A stretch of 64,000 bases of DNA from Isochrysis galbana (Eukaryota > Haptophyta > Isochrysidales > Isochrysidaceae). Below, in pieces: positions 54,351 to 64,000 of the stretch (within the stretch, counting starts at the first letter, position 1; the number at the start of each line of letters is the position of its first letter). The stretch covers positions 2,540,993 through 2,604,992 of the forward strand of contig CM030941.1 in NCBI GenBank assembly GCA_018136815.1. Direction: 5' to 3'. The translations under genes were made by a program, and so were the position numbers. Below the pieces are notes generated by a model. The model was not told where the DNA came from, did not search any database, and saw only the letters and a list, made by a program, of their open reading frames with translations.

Positions 54351-54404
54351 TATCGCTCGTGTCGTGACGTACGCAGAAGTCTATAATAGAGAAATAAAAT
54401 AATT

Positions 54405-54935
54405 AAAATAATTAATGTTATATCCTAGCCAACCCCACTAGCTAATTGGACACAACTTTTCCGTCCCGGAATCCCGCCATGCCTGACGAGCCAGGTGTCC
54501 GAGTGCTACCGGGGGGAGGGGGCACCGCCCCCTCCCCCCGATATTCGTCCTCCCCCAGTGCACGCACCGACCCCGCGCACCCCAGCACGTCCTCTCCTCG
54601 AGTCCACGCTGGGGGAAAACCCCTTTCGGGTAAAAACAACGCAGGGGGGGGGGGGCACTCATGAATAGGAGCCCAGAAACGCTAATCTCTCCTCGCAAGA
54701 GCGAGTGGCCGCGGCGAGCCGCGGCCCTTCCCTCCTGGTTCTGGCGCCCCCGTCTTCTCTTACCCAAACGGGGCGAGAAGACACGTAAACGCCGGAGGGG
54801 AGAGCTGCCACTCCCCCCTCCCCTCCCTCTTCCTTTTTCCTCCTCTCTTCCCTGCGGCGGGGGCCCATGGCGCGCGCCTGCGGCCCCTCTTCAGGTCCCC
54901 AGGAGGCCAGCAGGGGCCTGGGAGCGCAGCTCAGG
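54405..54935 (+). repeat. dispersed repeat family R3, copy 2
   Basis: Same orientation and end points as 32126-32680. The downstream flank (54936-55260) differs from that of copy 1, which supports an independent insertion or duplication event. Confidence 0.85.
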
Positions 54936-55611
54936 AGGCAGGTGAGGCTGGGGCATGGCCCTGGCCCCTCCTGCCTCTCCATCGCTGGCTCTCGAGCCCC
55001 TGCCAGTCGACTGGAGCTGGCTGGGGGGTCCTGATCAGGGGGGCCCAGGGGGAGGAGGGGCTGGTCAGAGGGATGGGCTGGCCACGACAGGCCAGGGCGG
55101 GCGAATCAGGCGTGCCTGTGGGGAGAGGGATGGGTCAGCATGGCAGTGTGCTCCTGGCAAGCCATCAGGCATGCCAGGAGAGTGGGTGGTTCCTCCCCCA
55201 TGGCGGGGGAGGAGTGGAGAGAGGGGGGGGCTCGTGCCCCGCCATGGGTGAACTAAGTATAAACTTAGTTGTATAATAGAGAAATCCAAAGAACAACATG
55301 GAAAACGACAGGAACATCGACGTGGGGGTGTGAGCAAACGCTTCCGTGGTCAGGGTGGGGCGGCATCTGTTGGGCCATCAGTTGTGCTGTCAGGTGGGGC
55401 AGCTATTTTTTTGGAGCAGGTGTTTGGGTTGGTTTGTTGGTTGAGACAGAGCCACTGGGCACTGTGCACCGACGGTGGGGAGTTGGGGCCACCAAAAAAA
55501 ACCCTTCCACCTCTCCACCGACCCATCCATCCCCCTCCCTTCCCCCCCGCCGCGGCGCGCTCGCTTTTGGTCTTCGCCATGGAGAGCAGTGATGGGACGT
55601 CAGGGATGAGG
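54936..55611. other. no supported gene
   Basis: G-rich plus-strand DNA with GGGG clusters. Frames at 54955-55251 and 55330-55752 show no domain. Confidence 0.35.
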
Positions 55612-56247
55612 TCGTCTAACCTAACACCTGATATCAGACCTGATATTAGCCTAATATCAGGTATTATAAAGTTAGTAACTATAGTTACAATACTAACGGG
55701 AACAAAGCTAACAGTCATTTTCGTCCTCTGGCTCCTCCACAACCATCTCTAGCTCCCAAGGCAGCACATGGGACTCCCAATCCTCCAACAAATCCTCCAA
55801 GACCAGATTGGTGTGGCACCTCACAAGCCTCTCTACTGTGGTTTGGCCCAATCTGTTGCGCTTCTTCGAGTGAATCCAATCCTCGACGGACCAAGAGCGC
55901 TCGCACCCTGACGCCGAGCAAGACAGCGCGAGAAGCCGACAGGCAGCCCACTTCAAGTGAGGCCAATGAGACAAGTACACATTAGCCCATTTGTATGATG
56001 CCATGGTCTCAGCTCTATCAGAAAATGCAACATCAACATCATCAGTGAGATCAAATAGGCCACTAGTGCACGCCTCCTGAAAGTCGGCGAGATCCGCTAA
56101 TATATCTGGATAAGAGTGATCCCTGGTCGCCATCTGCTTCAAACAAGCCTTTAGCTCCTTAAGCTCTTGTGATGAAAATTTGCGACGACAATATTCTGTC
56201 GCATTCGCGAATCGACACTGGTTAGGCTCCTCTTCGTCGTTCGGCAT
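55612..56247 (-). mobile_element. truncated hAT transposase and subterminal repeats
   Basis: A minus-strand frame of 179 codons (56247-55708) ends with the hAT C-terminal dimerisation domain: WAACRLLALSCSASGCERSW, then HSKKRNRLGQTTVERLV. Catalytic and zinc-finger parts are missing, since a full hAT transposase is about 600-700 residues. Downstream of the stop, 55612-55680 has CCTGATATCAG-type repeats, consistent with subterminal transposase sites. The tail is Glu/Asp-rich. Confidence 0.78.
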
Positions 56248-57565
56248 TTATCGTTATAATTCTCTCGTTCTCGTTCTCGGTCAAAAAGCTTCGCTTGGAC
56301 GCATAGGGTCTTGGGTTGTGGAGCGTTCTCTCTCTTTCTCTCGAAGAGAAGGGAAGTTTCCCCACCTTTCTCCCTCCTAGGCGCCTCGCAAATAGGTTTA
56401 ATTCGCTATCTTCTCCGCTTTTCTCTATCTGCTGCAGTGATTGCAATCAGGTTTAATTTGCAATCTCATCGCATCTCCGCTCCACGCCGCAGCCGATGCA
56501 ACGCCACGCAGGGTGATTTGGATCATCCTCATTGAGGATGATCACACATGCCCACGCAGGATCGGTGCGCTTCGCTGCAAGCGAGCAAGCGAGCGCTTGC
56601 GCACGCCTTGCAACAAGGGTTGGTTCAGTGGTTCAGCCCAGTGGCGCGCGCAGGGAGCACACCAAACACTACCTCCCTCCTCGCGCCTCGCGCGTGCAAG
56701 CACCTCCTCCTCCTCTTCCTCTTCTTGCGCGGCGGCCATCCGGATCGAGCCTTGGCCTTGCGCTCCATTGAGCAACGCTGCCCATTGAAAGCGCTGCGAA
56801 GCTAGGGCTGTGGGCACCTCACGGACCAGCGCCCCATCGCAGGCATCAGCATCAGCCTCTGCCTCGCCTTCGAGGCGATCGCGCGCGCGCGAGGCACGGT
56901 TGGGGTTGGGGTTGAAGCTGGACATGGTGTTGAGGAGGGAGGGGGAGAGAGGGGCGCGCTTGGGCCACGCTCGCGAGAAGAGAGGGGGGTGCGGGGGGGG
57001 GGGGGGGGGAGGGGAGGGGAGGGAGAGGGAGAGAGGGGAGAGCGGAGAGCCCCCCCTCCTTCCTGCCTCCTGTATCACTGTGTTTTGGACTGTGTTTGGC
57101 TGTGTTTGCACAAATGTAAAACACAGCCTGTTTTTACTGTGTTTGGAGACGCTCCTGCTGTGTTTCCCAGCTAGGGTGGTGGGGGGGGGGGGGGGGCGTT
57201 CGCGCGAGCAGAGAGCGCAGGGGCAGGGGCAGGGGCAGGGGCAGGGGGCTCCCGCCAAGTTTTCGTGGCAACGTTCTCCCGCGCTTCCAAAACCAAGCAT
57301 AATTGACGAATTTATTACAGGCACTGGTGCCCAAGCCGGTAGGGGGCCTCATATCAGCCCTAGAGGGCCCCTATAGCCCTCCCACGGCCCCTAGAGGCTC
57401 TCTATATAGCCATATGTACTATAAATGGCTTCATCTTCCACCTGGTGGATTCGGCATACGAGGGTTAACACTAAACAGTCTCCCCCCCCCCCCCCCCCCG
57501 GCTCTCCCTCTCTCTCCGCGGTGTCGTCGGAGGGCGCCGAGGCACCGCCGGGGGGGGGAGGGGGG
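56248..57565. other. repeats and low complexity, no supported gene
   Basis: A perfect hairpin GATCATCCTC-ATT-GAGGATGATC is at 56521-56543. A G tract lies at 56993-57009 and another at about 57180-57196. Several GGGGCA units lie at about 57218-57246. CTGTGTTT repeats occur at 57070-57165. A C run at 57482-57499 precedes the PPR gene. Long frames on both strands are compositional. Confidence 0.45.
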
Positions 57566-59094
57566 ATGGCCTCACGCCTCCTCTCTCTCGTCTGCCGCCC
57601 ACGCGCGCGAGGCGCAGCGCGGCGAGTGTGCAGCTCATCCACCTCCTCACTCACCACCAAGGACGACGCCTTCGCCGCCCTCGGCCTGCCCAGAACTGCC
57701 TCCTCTGCAGAGGTGACTCTCGCGTACTACCACCTCTCCCTCCAGTGCCGCTGCAGCTCTGCCTCCTCCAGCTCTGGCGACGGCCCTGGTGGAGCATCGG
57801 CGGTCGAGATGGCGCGCTTTGATCAAGTTGGGCGAGCCTACAGCACTATCACCGGCGAGCCTTTCGTCCCGACTGTCACGCACGCGGCAGCGGCCGACGC
57901 TGATCCGCCGCTCGTGAGAGTGCCGCAGACAAGGGCATATCCAGGATGGGTCCATCGACTGAGCGAATATCTTGAGCGCGTGCCTCAACGGCTAGACTTG
58001 TGGCTCATGCCCTCGTGGTCGTCTATCATCTATCACCATCTGCGCGCGGGCGAGCTCGCACAGGCGTTGTACACTTTCGAGGAGATGAAGAACGAGGGAG
58101 AGATGCCAACGCATGCAGTGTACGAGATGCTCATTCGGGGGTGCACGATCGCCATGCGTCGCGTAGGCCCTGGCGAGCGGCCCGATCATCTCACCTCCAA
58201 TCTTCTCAAGAAAGTGCTCGAGCTTTGGGCCGACATGCACGAGGCAGGCCGCACAGCGGATTACTGGACGTACAATGAGCTCATACGCGCTTTTGGCAAG
58301 GCGGGGGCCGTACCTCAGGCAATGGAGCTCTTCCAACGAATGTAACCCCCCCCCCCCCCTCTCACCCCAACCAACCTCAGCAGCCCAGGGCTGTATACAA
58401 CAAGCAGGGAGCCATCCTGGATGCACTATTGTCGGCGCAAGTCTTTGAACTGAAACACATCCAAGCTCCCCTTTTCCTTTAATTGATGGCCCGCTCTCAC
58501 GTTCTCACTCCATGTGCAGGTGCGGTAACGTTCGACTTTTGCCAGAGGAACGTGCCCTCAACTCCATGTATGAGCTTTGTGTTCTCTCTGGCTACTATGC
58601 TGAGGCGCTTCAGGTGAAATGCGACTAGGCGTCCGCCTGCACTCGCGGAGAAAGTGACATGAGCTTCCCGGACTTGAACACCAAGGCGTGTGGGGCTGCT
58701 CACGTGCTCCATTCTTTCATGGCGGCTGCAGGTTTTTGAGGAGCACGAAGAGTTGCGTAAATCCCTCTGGAAACCGAAATATACCCCAGTTTCATTTTCT
58801 TTGCTGCTGGCGGCCACCGCGCGTGGGGGAAGCGATCTAGCAAGCAGGCTACAAACTCTTCCGAAGGTTCTAGCTCTCATGCGACGCCATGGTGTGTTCC
58901 CGCGCTCGGAGACGTGCGAGAACCTGCTAAGCGCGTGTCTCTCCGTCGACAATATGACAGTTGCGGCTAACGTTGTGGATATGATCGAAAGATCAGGGCA
59001 GGAGGTTGATGCCGCCCTCCTTCAACGGGTGCGGCATTCTATTGCGCTCGCCCCATCAAGGCAAAGTGGCACACAACAGCTGGGTGGACGTTGA
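57566..59094 (+). CDS. PPR protein with N-terminal J-like domain, three exons
   Basis: Exons are 57566-58341, 58520-58613 and 58732-59094 (410 residues). Intron 1 (GTAACC...GCAG, phase 2) contains a C run, and intron 2 (GTGAAA...GCAG) is in phase 0. I chose the start at 57566 because it gives MASRLLSLVCRPRARGAARR, an organelle-targeting-type leader; the frame is open to 57425. Residues about 33-95 resemble a DnaJ domain (DAFAALGLPRTASSAEVTLA, later FDQVGRAYSTI), but the HPD motif is absent. PPR repeats follow (SIIYHHLRAGELAQALYTFE, TYNELIRAFGKAGAVPQAME, and the exon 2-3 join YYAEALQVFEEHEEL). It is likely to bind RNA in plastid or mitochondrion. Confidence 0.82.
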
Positions 59095-59805
59095 GCTCTA
59101 ACCTTTACAAAGCCATGTTATGCTTGAAGGCAGGGCCTCATGTTGTGCAACTGTTGTGATCTGACTTTGGCGGTAGAGTATGGCGACGACGGAGCTGGGA
59201 CAGGTCGGCGTCGGAGGTTGCGGAGGAGAAAGGGGGGCGAGCACATCGCTTTCCTTTCCTATGGCATGGCATTGGGATCTGCGGCAGCTACTTAGGCCGT
59301 GACGGGCGGCCCCGCATAAGGCCTCGCTGCAGCGCCTTTCTTATTCTGCCTCGCTCCCTTCCAAGTTGCTCCGGCAGCCCGGTCGAGAGTCCAACGCAGC
59401 GCAAGTGAGAAGAGCAGATGAAAATGCGTCGTCTCGACAGGAGCATTCTGAGGAAGGAGAAGCGAGTTGCTCGTATTGCTTAGCTCTGCCTTGACGCATC
59501 AAAGGAAGCCGCACAGGCGGTCGGCGGTCATCAGCCAATGACCATCTATGCATAAACGCGTGAGATTTACACTTCTTTAGGCTTTTTGGCAGGTATTTGT
59601 GCCACGAGTTTGAGGTAGACTTGCATTCTCCTTTGGGGGTTCCGTGGCCAACAAAATGCAACCTCAAGTTGCGCACTCCCGCGCGAATGTCGCCGCAAGG
59701 CCTACAGAATGGTAGTAGTTGTCATACTATTCTCGCCTCAGATGTATTATCATACTACTAGTTATAAAAACATTCTTGAACAACTATCAGTAAACTGATA
59801 GGGTC
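59095..59805. other. intergenic; short hairpins
   Basis: No supported gene; a minus-strand frame at 59676-59341 has no recognisable motif. A perfect palindrome CTATCAGT-AA-ACTGATAG lies at 59784-59801, directly before the ATG at 59806. Confidence 0.4.
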
Positions 59806-60865
59806 ATGGAGCGCGCGCCGCCTCCCGCCCTCGCTGCCGCCGCCCTCGCCGCCATGGACGAAGCGTTCATGGACACGCTACTGTCGCCAAAGCGACCGCG
59901 CCAAGACGACCCGCCCGACCAGGTGGGCGCAGGAGCCAGCGGGCCGCGCCCGAGCACCCCCGAGAACGGAGGCACCACAGCCTGCATGCTGGCAGCCGCC
60001 AGCATGCAGCACACCCACACCACCCCACACAGCCACCCCAGCCACACCACACAAGAGGGACGATCCAACAGGGAAGGCCTCCGGGCCTGGCCCCTACACA
60101 GCCGCGGTACCGCCCTCGTGCTCCGGCACGAGGGGCTGGCCCGGCACCATCATGGACACGGCCCCCATGGGGGTATGTCGACAAAAGTCAAGGCCACTGA
60201 GCAGCTTTGGGCCCCCAACAAGGGGGACAAGGACAACAGAGAGGACGACACCGGAGAGACACTCTCCAGCGACGACGAAGGACGGGCAGACGACCGCGTC
60301 TCGGGCGCCAGGATGACGAGCACGACACCGGCCCCAGAGGCCCATCACAACAAACACCAACACGAAATAGGGCCAACACAACACACACCCCGCACAAAAC
60401 CCTTGAGAGGAAGCGGCAGCGCTGTAGACACATTGAGCCCATTGGGCCCTAGAGACTAGAGAAACACGACCAAACAAAGGACTAACCTTGTCTCCCCCCA
60501 CGGCCACACAGGTGGCCCTCCTCGACGAAGACCTCGAGCCTGGGCCCGAGGAAGAGGCCGAGTTCCCAAACTCTCATAAAATCATCATCTCCTTCACGGC
60601 GTACGAGAAGGGCCACAAGGCCAAGGACGAAGAGACACTGGGTGCCATTGTAGCGCACCTTAACAAACTAGAAGGCGTCGACCTGGAACCCGACTTCTTA
60701 TCCAAGAGCGCCTCCGGCCCATGGGAAATACTTGTTACGGCGGATTGCGGATTGCGCGAATCAATTTCGCGAGATGTACAAGGACGTAGCCGACTTTGGC
60801 AAGGCATCGGAGTTTTAAAACCCCTGATTAATAGGGTGATTAACACCCTATTAATCGATGTACAT
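59806..60865 (+). pseudogene. ORF pair interrupted by an element, possibly LINE ORF1-like
   Basis: The frame 59806-60459 starts MERAPPPALAAAALAAMDEA and is His/Pro/Asp-rich. The frame from 60488 contains SHKIIISFTAYEKGHKAKDE and GPWEILVTADCGL and runs directly into the terminal inverted repeat at 60866. The second frame looks structured; the first looks disordered. A missed intron or a frameshift separates them; a CACAG acceptor lies at 60511. I suspect a retroelement ORF1, because it has a disordered start followed by a small folded domain, but I cannot name the family. Confidence 0.35.
60828..60854. repeat. perfect hairpin beside the element's left end
   Basis: Arms TTAATAGGGTG and CACCCTATTAA (11 base pairs) enclose a five-base loop. 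It ends 12 bases before the left terminus at 60866. Confidence 0.8.
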
Positions 60866-61300
60866 AGACCAAAAGCGTTCAATTATCCCCATCCCTGCTG
60901 ACACCTTTCATTGTCACCTGGAGGTTACTTGAGTCAACTTGACCCTTCACATGTTGAAACACACACGTGGTCTGACTCCATTCACTCGATTTGGGGCAGG
61001 GTGGATATATCGTTGAAATCACGATATCTCCTGATATCCATGTGCTCTCAGGTGTGCCCGCTCGCACCCTTTCGGGTGTGCCGCTCGCACCTTTCTGGGC
61101 TGGTACCGCGCCTTCTCCCGTCACTCAGCACTCTACCCCTCCCCCTATGATGGAGAGGTGGTTCACTTCGTTTCGCGGGTGGTGTTCCCATCTCGCCCCA
61201 GTTGGGGCCCCCTCCTCCGCCATCTCCCAAGACAGGCATTTGGGCTCCCTGTCTTCTGGCTGTCTTTGGTACTCCTCCCCGTCTCCCCTCCCTCCACAGG

Positions 61301-61690
61301 ATGGCAGACAATGAGGCAACGTACGGCGCGATCCAAAGCGCGGTACACGCAGCTCGACAGACTACATCACTGCGCGAAAGGGTTGATGTTGGGCGATGGT
61401 CGATTGTCATACAGAAATACACTTACAAGAAGGGTCACAAGCACTTGGAAGTCCAGATGAGGCTCAAGAACATGACTTTGCTCGAGAAGCAGCGAATGGA
61501 GCAATTGACAAAGGGCAAGGCTGTACTCAGGAGCATGCGCGCTCTGAAGCTCTTCTTCTCGCAGAGCTCCCAAGAGGAGGCAGATGAACTCCCAGGGCAC
61601 ACCGTCTGGCCTGTGGCCCAAGAGCCACCTGCATCGAGGATAGCTCACGGTTGCGTTTCATCTTCAACTTTCTTTGTGGTACGAAATTAA
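61301..61690 (+). CDS. unrecognised ORF inside the inverted-repeat element
   Basis: 129 residues from ATG at 61301, preceded by a pyrimidine tract ending CCACAG that could be a splice acceptor. The first 90 residues are charged and helical (YTYKKGHKHLEVQMRLKNMT). No domain is recognised. It may be a captured exon. Confidence 0.3.
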   Translation: MADNEATYGAIQSAVHAARQTTSLRERVDVGRWSIVIQKYTYKKGHKHLEVQMRLKNMTLLEKQRMEQLTKGKAVLRSMRALKLFFSQSSQEEADELPGHTVWPVAQEPPASRIAHGCVSSSTFFVVRN

Positions 61691-61782
61691 AATTATTGTC
61701 AGCTTAAAACCCGTCACGAAACACCTAGGCGTCCAAGATTTCAGTCATACTGGGGAGAGTTGATCCATCCGAAGAGGTCCAA

Positions 61783-62105
61783 CCTCCGACCAACACCTTC
61801 GCCCCAGCCAACCACCCGAGCTCCGAGCTCCAACCCCCAAGCTCCAACCCCATCCGAGCTCCAACCCCACCCAAGCTCCGACTCCCAAAAGCTCCAACTC
61901 CCTCCTCCGACCAACACCTTCGCCCCAGCCAAGCACCCAATCTCCCTGCTACCGGGAGGTCATGGCGATTGAACGCTTTTCCATGGTGATTGAAGGCTTT
62001 TCCATGCGGTGGGGGTGATGGCGATTGAACGCGTTCCCACGTGTAGGCTGATGGTGATTGAACGCTTTTCTATGCTGTGGGTGAGGGTGATTGAGCGCTT
62101 CTCGC
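61783..62105. repeat. minisatellites inside the element
   Basis: CTCCAACCCC-type repeats run 61783-61930, bracketed by two copies of CTCCGACCAACACCTTCGCC (61783 and about 61904). Then come about five spaced copies of GTGATTGAACGCTTTT-like sequence at roughly 61963, 61986, 62019, 62055 and 62087. The ATTGAACGCTTTT core is also the end of the terminal inverted repeat. Confidence 0.7.
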
Positions 62106-62415
62106 CTATTTAATATTTGTGTGAACGACTCTGGACATTCGATGGCTCAATTGAGTGATGTCAGAAGCAAACGTTTCATGCTTGTGAGTTACGAAAAATA
62201 TATCGTGGAGAGAATGTTCAGAAAAAGACCCTTCGGCATGGTGGACTCACACAATCCTTAACGTCATGTACGAATAAAACGCTAACGTTATGTACGAAAA
62301 CGCTACGCGGGCACAAAACCACTCTAAAAGCGCACTTTCCTCCACGAACACTACCACTTTGGCCTGGTGCCATGACACATCCCTTGAAATCCAGCGAGAA
62401 GCATTTGCATGCACG

Positions 62416-63048
62416 CTAGTTCATCACGATCAGTGTCCATATGGTTGGTGGAGAAGGGAGAGAGCATCGGTAGTACCTGATAAGGCCTCGTTCGTCAAAC
62501 ACACGCGAGGTGCCCGTCGCATCGGAGATGCGGAAGGCGTACACAGAGTTATCAAGCGGGTCTTCTGCGAACAACGCCCTCCATAAGCCATCGGACTCCT
62601 TGTGCCTCCCTATCACCAGCTGGCCTACCGCCAGCATGCCATCTTCAAGGACTCCGATGATGATCATGATGCCGTGAAAGTCGGTGAATTCGCTCAACGC
62701 AAGCCTCAAATCGGCGTCCACATCGACGACCTCCTCAAAGTCACCGGGGAGGAGGGGGTGGTATTCCAAGTCGTCGACCCTCTCGTTGAGGAGATCGGTC
62801 ATCGGTACACAGAGCAACGCGGAGTCCTTGCAGGTGATCGCCATCCGGGGCACCACAAACTCGGTGAGGAACAGGCCGCACGTCTTGAACCCGTCCAGTT
62901 TGGCAAACCCGATACCTCTCACCTTGGTGAGGCGGGTCAGCATGCTCTGGCAGCAGTCCACTCCCTTCTCACCCACGGTGGTCGGGAGAAGGCTGCAGAA
63001 GTCGGGGTGGGTGTCACAGAGTAAGCGGATGGTGCACGACGAACCCAT
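62416..63048 (-). CDS. unrecognised 210-residue ORF inside the element
   Basis: An uninterrupted frame from ATG at 63048 to TAA at 62416, with balanced composition (FTEFVVPR-like hydrophobic strands, LLPGDFEEVVDVDADLR, GIMIIIGVLEDGMLAVGQLV). No transposase DDE/D signature is apparent. Composition is the best of any frame in the element, so it is probably a real or recently real gene. It could be a captured host gene. Confidence 0.45.
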   Translation of the reverse strand: MGSSCTIRLLCDTHPDFCSLLPTTVGEKGVDCCQSMLTRLTKVRGIGFAKLDGFKTCGLFLTEFVVPRMAITCKDSALLCVPMTDLLNERVDDLEYHPLLPGDFEEVVDVDADLRLALSEFTDFHGIMIIIGVLEDGMLAVGQLVIGRHKESDGLWRALFAEDPLDNSVYAFRISDATGTSRVFDERGLIRYYRCSLPSPPTIWTLIVMN

Positions 63049-63823
63049 AACTCACACTTCGCTCCCCAGTAGAGATGGAGGAGCACGTTATGGAGGGAAC
63101 ACTGGACTGTGTTCACCCGCCGGTACTGGGGCAACGAGGGCGCCTACGGGAGGTCGCGAGAAGAGAGGTGGAGGGTGGGAACAGAGCAAGGAAGAAAGGA
63201 GAGCAAAGAGGGGAGGACAAACGGCAACCAGGAACACAGTGCTCTGGAGGAGACGGTACTGGTGAAGGGAGGAGCGGGATGGTGGTGCGACCGGGCCGCC
63301 AACCCCCCCCCCCACACACACACACCCGTAGAAAAGAAGGAAGCGGGCTGGTGTAGCGGGTTGGCCCTCACCGGCGGCGGGCGCGCGCGCACGAATGAGC
63401 TGTGGTGATGTGTCACAAGAGAGGTGAGGGGGCAGAACAAGACGGGGGGTTCTGTACCCTGGTGACCAAGACGGACACTGCTGTTGGAAGAGAACGACGC
63501 GAGGCGAGGGAGGCGGGTGGCAAGAGCAGAGGGGCGGAGAGCGCACAGTGGAGAGAGAGGAAGCGCGGCGGCGAGAGGGGAAGCGGCGCGGCGAGGCCGA
63601 AGGGAGGGAGAAGAAGGTGGCGTCAATGAGCGGCGGGCGAGGGGGGCCGTGCGGGTGGGGCGGCAGTGTCGAAATGCGCGGGGTGTCAGAATGCGCGGGA
63701 GAAGTGGCGAGCGCGGAGGGAGAGGGGGCAGTTCTGAAAGCGCGCACCAGGCTCTTGACAAAAAAAAAACGATCGCTTTCAAAGGAATTCGATCAATTTT
63801 CTTTGGAGGGGAAAACCAACATG
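63049..63823. other. low-complexity right arm of the element
   Basis: Purine-rich (GAGAGGAAGCG-type), with a short CA repeat at about 63312-63326. Long frames on both strands are compositional. No gene is called. Confidence 0.4.
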
Positions 63824-64000
63824 GGATATCAGGAGATATCGTGATTTCAACGATATATCCACCCTGCCCCAAATCGAGTGAATGGAGTCAGACCACGTGT
63901 GTGTTTCAACATGTGAAGGGTCAAGTTGACTCAAGTAACCTCCAGGTGACAATGAAAGGTGTCAGCAGGGATGGGGATAATTGAACGCTTTTGGTCTTTA

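Larger units (their letters stand above)
60866..63997. mobile_element. 3.1-kb element with perfect 174-bp terminal inverted repeats
   Basis: Bases 60866-61039 and 63824-63997 are exact reverse complements over all 174 bases, beginning AGACCAAAAGCGTTCAATTA. The flanks differ immediately outside (T at 60865; T at 63998 where A would be needed). The interior holds two frames without recognised transposase motifs, minisatellites, and fragments of other dispersed repeats (61704-61780; 62131-62162). This looks like a recently moved, non-autonomous DNA transposon. Only three bases of the right flank are visible, so a target duplication cannot be judged. Confidence 0.8.

Noticed and set aside
56542-57324. 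260-codon minus-strand frame
   Set aside because: It translates simple repeats (CPCPCPC, PPPPP) and has no domain; the plus strand is equally open.
63088-63872. Long minus-strand frames at the right end of the 3.1-kb element
   Set aside because: Pro/Ser/Leu-rich translation of a purine-rich tract, partly inside the terminal repeat.

Overview
The window is nuclear DNA of a unicellular eukaryote, most likely a flagellated alga. The signs are spliced genes with GT-AG introns, a hydroxyproline-rich (poly-Pro) wall or glycocalyx-type protein, a CCDC24-like protein of the kind found in ciliated organisms, an organelle-type PPR protein, and non-LTR, LTR and hAT transposon debris. G+C content is high and long poly-C/poly-G runs are common. 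I cannot place it more precisely: prasinophyte and haptophyte both fit what I see.

Layout. 1-3.2 kb: a decayed LINE 3' end (-) and a G+C-palindrome-rich stretch. 3.2-5.4 kb: a four-exon coiled-coil gene (+). 5.4-9.9 kb: repeats and a 56-bp-arm hairpin. 9.9-11.5 kb: a TPR protein with an N-terminal thioredoxin-like [2Fe-2S] motif (-). 12.6-13.5 kb: a coiled-coil plus possible beta-barrel protein (-). 13.6-17.9 kb: repeats. 17.9-19.5 kb: a GT61-type glycosyltransferase (-). 19.9-23 kb: repeats and a small secreted acidic protein (-). 24.1-25.5 kb: a CCDC24-like gene (-). 26.4-29.5 kb: a 5'-truncated LINE with an open reverse-transcriptase frame (+). 30.3-31.8 kb: a five-exon NIF3-family gene (+). 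32-36 kb: repeats and a pol-LTR-gag junction of a Ty3/Gypsy-like element. 36.4-53.4 kb: one giant receptor-like gene (+). 53.4-57.5 kb: hAT debris and repeats. 57.6-59.1 kb: a three-exon PPR gene (+). 59.8-64 kb: an ORF interrupted by a 3.1-kb element with perfect 174-bp terminal inverted repeats.

The most remarkable object is the giant gene at about 36365-53356. It encodes, in order, a hydrophobic leader, seven beta-propeller-like repeats, a roughly 1,800-residue proline-rich stalk, a SEA-like domain, a GAIN/GPS-like domain, a beta-rich ectodomain, a Cys-rich ephrin-receptor-like region, about eight membrane segments, a TIR domain and a further conserved domain. The ectodomain-Cys-rich-membrane-TIR block then occurs a second time in the same open frame. 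This looks like a surface adhesion or immune-type receptor with TIR output, doubled in one polypeptide. The reading frame is broken by three single-base differences in poly-C runs inside near-identical repeats. Together they restore the frame, so they are probably sequence errors.

The conventional genes are scattered single genes on both strands, with no operon-like grouping. The space between them is mostly repeats, several of which I could match to second or third copies inside the window.
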